A stretch of DNA of 64,000 nt from Desulfuromonadales bacterium (GTDB lineage Bacteria; Desulfobacterota; Desulfuromonadia; Geobacterales; Pseudopelobacteraceae): assembly GCA_016650295.1 (NCBI GenBank), contig JAENWA010000003.1, positions 1-64,000 on the forward strand, given 5' to 3'. A program made the translations under genes and the position numbers. The notes beneath the pieces are model-generated. The model did not search any database and was not told the origin of the DNA. It saw only the letters and a list, made by a program, of their open reading frames with translations. Below are positions 18,625-25,211 of this stretch, in pieces; the stretch's first letter is position 1, and every line of letters begins with the position of its first letter.

Positions 18625-19652
18625 GTCAGGTCTACATTCTACACAAATATACAATTCTTTGATACAATAGAGGAAGCTCTATCACTCAAAGGAGATAATC
18701 ATGTCGCGGCCATTACGCATCGAATATCCGGGTGCATTTTACCATGTAACATCAAGAGGCAATGAGCAGAAGGATGTCTTCAAGAGTCAACGGGACAGAG
18801 AGAAGTTTCTTGAATATCTGGCATCTGCTACAGAACGATACGGGGCGGTCATTCATGCGTATTGCCTGATGAGCAATCACTTTCACCTTCTTATGGAAAC
18901 GCCCGAGGGGAATCTGTCGCAGATTATGAGGCACATAAACGGCGCATACACAATTTACTTCAATATCAAGAGAAAGAGAGCTGGACACCTGTTCCAGGGT
19001 AGATTCAAAGCAATTCTCGTCGAAGCCGATGAATACCTTACGGAACTATCCCGTTATATACATCTGAATCCGGTTCGTATCGGAATTGTCGAGAAACCGG
19101 AAGAATATCAATGGTCAAGCTATCGGAGTTACACAGGCCACAACAACCCACCGGAATGGCTGAGAACCGGTTTCATTCTCGGTTGTTTTGCACAACAGGC
19201 AACTGATGCACAGAAAAAATACCGGACTTTTGTCGAAGATCGGCTTGGCAAGGAATACGAAAGCCCGCTAAATGGAACCATTGGCGCTTCAATACTTGGG
19301 AGTGCTACTTTCATTGAAGAAATATCTGCGACATATCTCCAGGAGAAAGTAGATGGTAACATACCAGCGTTGCGGCAACTTACCAAGCGACCGACTCCGG
19401 CAGAGATCATCAAGGAAGTAATAGCTGGATTTGCTGATGATGAGAAACTCGCGCGGCGGGTAAGCATCCATCTTTGTCATAAACACAGTGGGCAAAGACT
19501 TCGGGAGCTGGGCGAACAATTCGAAGTGCGTGATACTGCAATAAGTGAAGCGAGTAGAAGGTTTGCCAGAGAACTGGAGTCGGACGAGAAGCTGAGGGGA
19601 ATGGTGTCAAGATTAAAGGGTAGGCTGAAAATATGTGGAATGTAGACCTGAC
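18625..19652 (+). mobile_element. REP-associated (Y1/HUH) transposase element with ~19-bp inverted ends
   Basis: The transposase gene is flanked by GTCAGGTCTACATTCTACA at 18625-18643 and its inverted copy TGTGGAATGTAGACCTGAC at 19634-19652 (18 of 19 positions match). The right end overlaps the last codons of the transposase. Y1 transposases usually act on subterminal hairpins rather than classical inverted repeats, so these ends may be recognition structures for a RAYT-type enzyme. The element lies just after the frameshifted ankyrin gene. Confidence 0.7.
18701..19645 (+). CDS. REP-associated tyrosine transposase (RAYT, IS200/Y1 superfamily) with C-terminal HTH
   Basis: HUH single-strand transposase. 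N-terminal Y1 domain (1-~150) with PLRIEYPGAFYHVTSRGNEQ, the HUH motif in NHFHLLMET (~64-72), FQGRFKAILVE and RYIHLNPVRIGIVEKP. Residues ~200-314 form an extra domain with a DnaA domain-IV-like helix-turn-helix (HKHSGQRLRELGEQFEVRDTAISEASRRFA). ATG at 18701 has AAAGGAG upstream. The last ~100 codons are duplicated immediately downstream. Confidence 0.9.
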   Translation: MSRPLRIEYPGAFYHVTSRGNEQKDVFKSQRDREKFLEYLASATERYGAVIHAYCLMSNHFHLLMETPEGNLSQIMRHINGAYTIYFNIKRKRAGHLFQGRFKAILVEADEYLTELSRYIHLNPVRIGIVEKPEEYQWSSYRSYTGHNNPPEWLRTGFILGCFAQQATDAQKKYRTFVEDRLGKEYESPLNGTIGASILGSATFIEEISATYLQEKVDGNIPALRQLTKRPTPAEIIKEVIAGFADDEKLARRVSIHLCHKHSGQRLRELGEQFEVRDTAISEASRRFARELESDEKLRGMVSRLKGRLKICGM

Positions 19653-19990
19653 ACTTAATGGGTGCCCAGGAGAAAGTAGATGGTAACATACCAGCGTTGC
19701 GGCAACTTACCAAGCGACCGACTCCGGCAGAGATCATCAAGGAAGCAATAGCTGAATTTGCTGATGATGAGAAACTCGCGCGGCGGGTAAGCATTCATCT
19801 TTGTCATAAACACAGTGGGCAAAGACTTCGGGAGCTGGGCGAACAATTCGACGTGCGTGATACTGCGATAAGTGAAGCGAGTAGAAGGTTTGCCAGAGAA
19901 CTGGAGTCGGACGAGAAGCTGAGGGGGATGGTGTCTAGATTAAAGGGTAGGCTGAAAATATGTGGAATGTAGACCTGACACTTAATGGGT
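19339..19990 (+). repeat. 325-bp tandem duplication of the transposase 3' end
   Basis: Bases 19339-19663 are repeated almost exactly at 19666-19990 (period 327 bp, only a handful of substitutions, no frame change). The unit covers the C-terminal HTH domain of the transposase, its stop codon and the right inverted end. The second copy is followed by three tandem CTTAATGGGTA units (19981-20013). Confidence 0.93.
19667..19972 (+). pseudogene. Duplicated C-terminal fragment of the RAYT transposase
   Basis: Second copy of the last ~100 codons of the transposase, open and in register to the same stop, but without the catalytic Y1 domain and without a ribosome-binding site. It differs from the first copy at a few residues (VIAGF/AIAEF, EVRD/DVRD). 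If expressed it would be a stand-alone HTH fragment; more likely it is a by-product of transposition or recombination. Confidence 0.8.
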
Positions 19991-20021
19991 ACTTAATGGG
20001 TACTTAATGGGTACCCGAGGA

Positions 20022-20055
20022 AAGGGCGGAGCATCATATGTTCCGCCCTTTTTTC
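20022..20055 (+). terminator. Intrinsic terminator downstream of the transposase repeats
   Basis: AAGGGCGGA (20022-20030) pairs with TCCGCCCTT (20042-20050), then TTTT. It may be the original terminator of the ankyrin gene, displaced by the insertion (inference). Confidence 0.85.
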
Positions 20056-20093
20056 ATTGGTGCGCTGATCCTCACTGGTTTTGATTTATTCGC

Positions 20094-20130
20094 TTGTCAT
20101 GACAATGTACGTACAGTATACTGTATTCAT
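20094..20130 (+). promoter_or_regulatory. Cluster of palindromes, probable operator of the TacA/TacT-like operon
   Basis: TTGTCATGACAA (20094-20105), GTACGTAC (20107-20114) and TACAGTATACTGTA (20112-20125) are perfect palindromes just upstream of the antitoxin gene. This is the expected layout for binding by a ribbon-helix-helix antitoxin and its complex with toxin. Confidence 0.6.
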
Positions 20131-20150
20131 TCCTGATGGAGGAGAAATTT

Positions 20151-20432
20151 ATGTCTACTGTAGCCATTTCAAAAACTGAGCGGATTGATGTCCGCGCCAA
20201 TGTGACGGTGAAGCAGTTGTTACAGGATGCCGCACGTACCTGCCACAAGAGCGTCAGCGAGTTCCTGCTGGATGCGGGGATAACGGCTGCAAATCAGACT
20301 CTCGCGGATCGTCGCCGTTTTGAGTTGGATGAAACTCAATGGCTGTCATTCCAGCAAGCGCTTGACCGGCCGGTGCAGGCCCCTCATCCCCGGATGAAAA
20401 CTCTGCTGACCGAACCGGGGGTGCTGGATTGA
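20151..20432 (+). CDS. DUF1778 ribbon-helix-helix antitoxin (TacA-like)
   Basis: 93 residues. RHH DNA-binding N-terminus (KTERIDVRANVTVKQLLQDAARTCHKSVSEFLLDAGITAA) and a C-terminal tail that neutralises the toxin in the family (ELDETQWLSFQQALDRP). ATG at 20151 has GGAGGAG 7 nt upstream. It overlaps the toxin start (TTGA), as expected for a type II pair. It is probably an autorepressor through the palindromes just upstream. Confidence 0.92.
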   Translation: MSTVAISKTERIDVRANVTVKQLLQDAARTCHKSVSEFLLDAGITAANQTLADRRRFELDETQWLSFQQALDRPVQAPHPRMKTLLTEPGVLD

Positions 20433-20947
20433 ATCCTGTCCCACGTTATGAACCGGTTCGCAAGATGGCGCCAGAGGATAACGTTGCATCGTTTGACTGC
20501 GACCATCCGGCATTAAACCAGTTTCTACAGCGTTTTGCTCTGGTGAATCAAAAGGCCAACAGCGCCCAAACCTATGTGTGCTGTGAACATGGAACCAGCA
20601 CAGTGGCCGGATTTTACAGTCTGGTGGTTGGCAGCGTCGAACCGTCATCCGCCGCAAGTCGCGTTGTCAAAGGTCTGGCCCGACATCCGGTGCCGGTGAT
20701 GATTTTAGCGCGGATTGCAATTGATCGGAAGCATCAAAGCGCCGGCCTTGGCCGCGCATTACTCAAAGATGCCCTGCTGCGGACAACCCAGGCGGCCGGC
20801 ATTGCAGGTATTCGTGCTGTGCTGGTACATGCCAAGGATGATGCTGCCCGCAATTGGTATCTACACTGGGGATTTGAGCCGAGTCCGACGGACCCTTACC
20901 ACCTCTTTCTGCTACTAAAGGATCTGGTCAAACTCGTTAAGTCTTAG
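20429..20947 (+). CDS. GNAT acetyltransferase toxin (TacT/AtaT-like)
   Basis: 172 residues of the GNAT fold. In characterised relatives it acetylates aminoacyl-tRNA and stops translation. The family blocks are present: FDCDHPALNQFLQ near the start, TVAGFYSL, VPVMILARIAIDRKHQSAGLGRALLKDAL (acetyl-CoA loop Q-x-x-G-x-G/A type) and NWYLHWGFEPSPTDP. Start TTG at 20429 overlaps the antitoxin stop; an ATG at 20465 is an alternative that would remove conserved residues. The specific tRNA target cannot be told. Confidence 0.9.
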   Translation: MNPVPRYEPVRKMAPEDNVASFDCDHPALNQFLQRFALVNQKANSAQTYVCCEHGTSTVAGFYSLVVGSVEPSSAASRVVKGLARHPVPVMILARIAIDRKHQSAGLGRALLKDALLRTTQAAGIAGIRAVLVHAKDDAARNWYLHWGFEPSPTDPYHLFLLLKDLVKLVKS

Positions 20948-21031
20948 CACTCCTTCCGCAACCACAATTAACAACGAAATGCAGCCAATACTGAAAAGCC
21001 GTTGTCCACGAAAGGCACGAAAGGTACGAAC

Positions 21032-21178
21032 AATGATTACCGCACGTACCGTGCAAAAGGAATCACGCTTTCACCGATTGACTGCCTGATTGCGGCAACC
21101 GCTTTAGCCAAGGGTTACAAGGTGGCGACGCGGAATGTGAAACATTATCCCGAGAAGGGGATAATCCTGGATTTCTAA
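21032..21178 (+). pseudogene. C-terminal remnant of a VapC-type PIN toxin
   Basis: The frame ending at TAA 21176-21178 reads ...YRAKGITLSPIDCLIAATALAKGYKVATRNVKHYP...ILDF, the last ~45 residues of a PIN-domain VapC (SPIDCLIAATAL and TRNVKHY are family signatures). The upstream part is replaced by a repetitive GGCACGAAAGG-type sequence and no start or antitoxin is present, so it is dead. The rest of the gap 20948-21299 shows nothing else I can name. Confidence 0.8.
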
Positions 21179-21299
21179 GGGTTCGTGAGCACTGGTATCC
21201 TCTCTGTTTTCTCTATGTTGAGACAACCCGGCTTCTGAATTGCGGCAAAAACAACTTGACTTGAGTGCCTGTTTGGGCTATTTAGATATTCCTCTTTAT

Positions 21300-21376
21300 G
21301 GTGGCCATGGTGAAGCGGTTAACACTTACGACTGTGACTCGTACATTCGAGGGTTCAATCCCCTCTGGCCACCCCA
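21300..21376 (+). tRNA. tRNA-His (anticodon GTG)
   Basis: Acceptor GTGGCCA pairs with TGGCCAC. The extra 5' G (21300) opposite C73 is the hallmark of tRNA-His. Anticodon loop CTGTGAC sits between TACGA and TCGTA. The 3' CCA is encoded (21374-21376). Confidence 0.95.
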
Positions 21377-21384
21377 AATAATTC

Positions 21385-21417
21385 AAAAGCCGCGTCGATT
21401 GACGCGGCTTTTTTTCT
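21385..21417 (+). terminator. Intrinsic terminator after tRNA-His
   Basis: AAAAGCCGCGTC (21385-21396) pairs with GACGCGGCTTTT (21401-21412), then T residues. Confidence 0.9.
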
Positions 21418-21445
21418 TCAGCAAAGTAATCTCGCCGCCATTCAG

Positions 21446-21488
21446 CCGACCTCGGCATACTCCCTGTCACGAAACCCGGAGACCCGAC
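21446..21488 (-). repeat. Degenerate copy of the 3' end of the tatD/radical-SAM gene
   Basis: On the minus strand this codes for ...GFRDREYAEVG followed by a stop, matching the last residues (EFRVREYAEVG, stop) of the TatD/radical-SAM gene at 22825. The DNA is about 85% identical by eye over ~35 bp (compare 22841-22875 region). The two copies bracket the histidine-kinase genes. Confidence 0.6.
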
Positions 21489-21532
21489 CAAGCCTGGGGC
21501 ACCGCTCGGCCTGGTCCAGGGAGTTACATACT

Positions 21533-22678
21533 TCACAGTGAAAAGTAGAAGGTCGCTCCCCGGCCTTTTTCTCCATCGGCCCATATTCTTCCGCCATGGC
21601 GCTGGATGATTCTGCTGGCGGTTGCCAGTCCGATGCCAAAGCCTTCAAACTCCTTGTTGCATTGCAACCGCTGAAACGGGACAAAGAGATTTTCCGACTC
21701 CTGATGGTCGAATCCCACTCCATTATCACGGACAAAATAGACGAGTTCCTCTTCCAGGTTGGTAGAACCGAATTCAATACAGGCCGCATCGTTTTTTGCG
21801 GAATATTTCCAGGCATTGCCGAGCAGGTTTTCGAGGACAACATCTAAAAGGGTCGGATCAGCAAAACCTCGAACTCCCTCCGCTATGGTAAAGGTAACCT
21901 GGCGCTGCGGTTCCCGAAGTTTCAGATTGCGCGCAATTTTGTTGGCAATGCTGCTTATATCGGTCCACTGCTTTGCAATGCTCTTGCGGGTAAAACGGGA
22001 AAAATTGAGCAGGGCCTCTATGATCTTGTTCATATGCATGGTTTCTTTATAGATCACCTGAAGGCACTCGATGCTTTGTTCATCAATGTCAGCCGCAAGC
22101 TTTTTGAGAAGGATCTGAGAGCAGCCGCAGATACTGAACATGGGGGAACGCAGGTCATGGGCCACGGTATAATTGAAAGCCTCAAGTTCCACGTTTAAGG
22201 ATTCCAGTTCCTGGGTCCTCGTAGTGAGCGCGGTATTAAGCGTAATGATCTGATCGTGCTGATCCCGGAGTTGTTCTTTAATCCTGACAGTTTCTATTGA
22301 TTGATCTATCACACAACAGAACCGCTCATAATCAACCGGTTTCATTACGTAATGATTAATGCCGATCTCAATGGCCTGAAGCAGATTCCTGGTCTCGGAA
22401 TGAGCCGTGACCGCGATGATAATCGTTTCCGGTGCAATCTCCCTGATCCCGGATGCCATGCTGATTCCGTCCATTTCCGGCATGCTGATATCGGTGATTA
22501 TGATTTCCGGCCGCAGTTCCTGGAACCTGTCCAGCCCTTGCAGGCCATTGTCGGCTGTAAAGAAGGAATGCTCGGGATATCTTAGAACGAGCATCGAGAG
22601 CAGAAGATCCCTGACATCCTGATCGTCCTCCACATACAGAATCGAAATTGCTGCTGATTTAAGCAAAGTTTGGTCCAT
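21533..22678 (-). CDS. Response-regulator receiver / histidine kinase hybrid
   Basis: 381 residues. N-terminal receiver (1-~125): ISILYVEDDQDVRD acidic pair, phosphoacceptor Asp in IIITDISMPEMDG, Lys in YVMKPVD. A coiled-coil linker (QLRDQHDQIITLNTALTTRTQELESLN) leads to a HisKA domain with FNYTVAHDLRSPMF (phosphoacceptor His) and an HATPase domain (VLENLLGNAWKYS, VRDNGVGFD, FEGFGIGLATASRIIQRHGG). No membrane segment, so it is a soluble signalling protein. One base separates its ATG from the stop of an upstream kinase fragment, so both were once one operon. No output partner is adjacent. Confidence 0.93.
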   Translation of the reverse strand: MDQTLLKSAAISILYVEDDQDVRDLLLSMLVLRYPEHSFFTADNGLQGLDRFQELRPEIIITDISMPEMDGISMASGIREIAPETIIIAVTAHSETRNLLQAIEIGINHYVMKPVDYERFCCVIDQSIETVRIKEQLRDQHDQIITLNTALTTRTQELESLNVELEAFNYTVAHDLRSPMFSICGCSQILLKKLAADIDEQSIECLQVIYKETMHMNKIIEALLNFSRFTRKSIAKQWTDISSIANKIARNLKLREPQRQVTFTIAEGVRGFADPTLLDVVLENLLGNAWKYSAKNDAACIEFGSTNLEEELVYFVRDNGVGFDHQESENLFVPFQRLQCNKEFEGFGIGLATASRIIQRHGGRIWADGEKGRGATFYFSL

Positions 22679-22679
22679 C

Positions 22680-22822
22680 TCAAACCTCTATTCTGAATTC
22701 TGCTCCATGGGAGTTGTTACGGACCGTGATTCTGCCGCTCATGTTTTTTTCAATGATGATTTTCGACATGTACAGACCGATACCCGTTCCCGCTAACACT
22801 TTGGTGCTGAAAAGCAGATCCT
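22680..22822 (-). pseudogene. C-terminal fragment of a second histidine kinase
   Basis: The frame ending at 22680 reads FSTKVLAGTGIGLYMSKIIIEKNM...HGAEFRIEV, the G2 box and last strands of an HATPase domain. Everything upstream of this is missing. The fragment starts directly at the stop codon of the TatD/radical-SAM gene, so its 5' end was lost at that junction. It sits TGAGATG-close to the receiver/kinase gene. Confidence 0.82.
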
Positions 22823-22824
22823 TT

Positions 22825-24207
22825 TCACCCGACCTCTGCGTATTCCCTGACACGAAACTCGGCGCCCAGTGACTCGGCCAGCCTGCGGCAGGCATCTATA
22901 TCGATCTCCGGCAAGGTCACGGCACTGGCTGCAACCTGGGGGATGTGCTGCAGCGCCAAACGGATGAAGTCGCATACGGCGGTGAAACCCGCCGCACCAT
23001 AGGGGGTGTTGCATATCCGGCCGTAGGTGGCTGCATCGGGGGCGTTCAGGCTGACGGAGATGCTGTCCACCAATCCGGCCAGCTCCGGCAGGATGTTGCG
23101 ACCATGAACCAGATTGGCCTGGCCGTCGGTATTGATACGGATACGATAGCCGCGTCCCTTGAGTTCTCGGGCCACCTGCTTGACCAGCTCCAGCCTGATG
23201 AGCGGTTCGCCATATCCGCAGAAGACGATTTCGTCAATACCTTCCGGCTGCCCGACCGCCTTCAGAATCTCTTCCAGTGAAGGTTCGCCATCCAGCAGCA
23301 GGTTGTGTCCCTTGACCGTGAAATCATCGAATTTTGCGCAAAAACTGCAGCGGTTTGAACACTGATTTGTAATATTAAGGTAGAGGGAGTTCCGGATCTT
23401 GTAGGCAATTTTTGTGGACTGGTCCCACAGGCGAATGCCGAACAGGTCGCGCACATTCTTGGTGGTGATGCGGGCAACATCATCCAGGGTCAGCCCCTTT
23501 ACCTCGGCCATGCGTTCGGCCGCCAGACGCACGTAGGCCGGTTCGTTACGCTTGCCGCGATACGGGACGGGCGACAAGTAGGGGCAATCGGTTTCCACCA
23601 GCATGCGATCAATGCTTGTGGCGTGCACCACATCCCGCAGCGCCTGGTTGGCAGGGTAGGTGATGGTGCCCGGAATTGAGATGTAGAATCCCATGGCAAT
23701 GGCTTCGGCCGCCATGGCGGCATCTCCGGAAAAGCAGTGCAGTACCCCCCGGCGCGTACCTTCCTCCCGCAAGCAGTTCAGGACCTGTTGATGGGCATCA
23801 CGGTCGTGGATAATGACCGGTTTGTCCAGCTCGTGCGACATGCGTAGAAATTTGCGAAAGACCCGTTCCTGATCCTCGCGCGGTGACCGGTCGCGATAGA
23901 AATCCAGACCGATCTCTCCGATGGCTACAACCTTGGCGCTGGAGAGCGCCAGGTCACGGATCACGTCATAGCATGAGTCAGTCACACGTCCGGCATCGTG
24001 GGGATGGATGCCGACCGCGGCGTAGAGCTGGGGGTACTTTTCGGCCAGTTCCACGGATTCGCGGCTGGATTCGAGATCGGTTCCGACCACCAGCATGGCG
24101 GCAACTCCGGCATCGGCAGCGCGCTGCAGCATTTCTGCAAAATCGCCGGCATACTCGCGATAATAGATATGGGCATGGGAATCGATCAGTGGTGTATTGT
24201 TGTTCAT
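22825..24207 (-). CDS. TatD-family hydrolase fused to a radical-SAM domain
   Basis: 460 residues. Residues 1-~255 are a TatD-type metal-dependent DNase/hydrolase (LIDSHAHIYY, VGIHPHDA, IGEIGLDFYRD, VIIHDRDAH, GVLHCFSGD, LVETDCPYLSP). Residues ~265-460 are a radical-SAM domain with the 4Fe-4S motif CSNRCSFC (~285-292) and GYGEPLIRLE, belonging to the TatD-associated radical-SAM group. The two are adjacent genes or fusions in related bacteria. The reaction of the SAM half is unknown. It probably shares a transcript with the upstream TPR gene (54 bp gap). Confidence 0.93.
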   Translation of the reverse strand: MNNNTPLIDSHAHIYYREYAGDFAEMLQRAADAGVAAMLVVGTDLESSRESVELAEKYPQLYAAVGIHPHDAGRVTDSCYDVIRDLALSSAKVVAIGEIGLDFYRDRSPREDQERVFRKFLRMSHELDKPVIIHDRDAHQQVLNCLREEGTRRGVLHCFSGDAAMAAEAIAMGFYISIPGTITYPANQALRDVVHATSIDRMLVETDCPYLSPVPYRGKRNEPAYVRLAAERMAEVKGLTLDDVARITTKNVRDLFGIRLWDQSTKIAYKIRNSLYLNITNQCSNRCSFCAKFDDFTVKGHNLLLDGEPSLEEILKAVGQPEGIDEIVFCGYGEPLIRLELVKQVARELKGRGYRIRINTDGQANLVHGRNILPELAGLVDSISVSLNAPDAATYGRICNTPYGAAGFTAVCDFIRLALQHIPQVAASAVTLPEIDIDACRRLAESLGAEFRVREYAEVG

Positions 24208-24261
24208 AGCGGTCCGTATATAGTTTTATGTTTTGAAAAGCAGTGACCCAAAGCGCATCGA

Positions 24262-25059
24262 TCAGCTTTTCAGTTCTTCCTTGAGCCCCTCAATGACCGC
24301 TTTGACTTCAATCACCATGTCGCGTGCCTGGGGTGATGTTTCATAGGTGAGATACTGCTCGAAGTAGGCAATGGCGTCCTGGGTCCTGTCCTGGTCCATG
24401 CAGATCCCTCCCAGGGTCAGGTAGGCCATGCCATAGGTCGGATCGAGGCGAACCGCTTCGCAGCATTCTTCTTCGGCCTCTTCCAACTCTTCCATGTCAT
24501 ACAGTAACTCACCCAGGTTGAAGTGGGCAGCAGGGTCTTTCGGATCGATTTCAATACCTTTCTGGAAGGCATCCACGGCGCCTTGAGCGTCCCCCTGGCC
24601 GTACAGGGCGTCGCCCAGCGCATTCCAGGCAAAGACGTTTTCCGGTTCCTGTTCCAGCGCTTCGCGGTAGGCACGGATGGCATCGTCGCTGCGATCCTGG
24701 CTGTTATAGACCAGGCCGATGCTGACCAGGGAATCAGCGTCTTTTGGATCGAGTTCCCGCACACGACTGTAACTGGCGATGGCCTCCTTGTGTTTACCGG
24801 TTTCAAAAAGCAGGTCACCAAGAGTCGTCAGGGCATCCAGGTCTTCGGGTGCCCGTTTTAGCCCCTCCCGGTAGCGCTCAATGGCTTCTTCAATGCGGCC
24901 ATCCTCGGCCAAGGCGTCTCCCAGATAAAACCAGCTGTCTGCGTCGTCCTGGTGTGACCGGCAGTAGTCCTGAAGGGTCGCGATGGCCGCCTTCGTATTA
25001 CCGGTATCAAGCTGTTCAATACCTGTGCGCAGTGTCTCATCAAGCAATTTGTCAGTCAT
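24262..25059 (-). CDS. TPR repeat protein
   Basis: 265 residues containing six or seven tetratricopeptide repeats (e.g. DSWFYLGDALAEDGRIEEAIERYREGLKRAPED, VFAWNALGDALYGQGDAQGAVDAFQKGIEIDP). No signal peptide, so cytoplasmic scaffold. Start chosen at 25059 (MTDKLLDETL) because GGAGGAATACCC lies directly upstream. Divergent from ptsP with about 150 bp between starts. Confidence 0.88.
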   Translation of the reverse strand: MTDKLLDETLRTGIEQLDTGNTKAAIATLQDYCRSHQDDADSWFYLGDALAEDGRIEEAIERYREGLKRAPEDLDALTTLGDLLFETGKHKEAIASYSRVRELDPKDADSLVSIGLVYNSQDRSDDAIRAYREALEQEPENVFAWNALGDALYGQGDAQGAVDAFQKGIEIDPKDPAAHFNLGELLYDMEELEEAEEECCEAVRLDPTYGMAYLTLGGICMDQDRTQDAIAYFEQYLTYETSPQARDMVIEVKAVIEGLKEELKS

Positions 25060-25211
25060 GGGTATTCCTCCACAGTTAAGGTTCGTAAGATATCGAGTTA
25101 AAATAGCAGACCTGCAGCCGCTTTTCCAGAGTATATCCAAATATGAAAGGCTTTTACTTTTTTATCATACTTCGCTATATTCCTTCCACTACGCGATACG
25201 GGGCCGGAACC

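Noticed and set aside
18625-20013. Prophage or integrative element next to tRNA-His
   Set aside because: No integrase and no phage genes; no duplication of the tRNA 3' end in the window. The transposase is of the REP/Y1 type.
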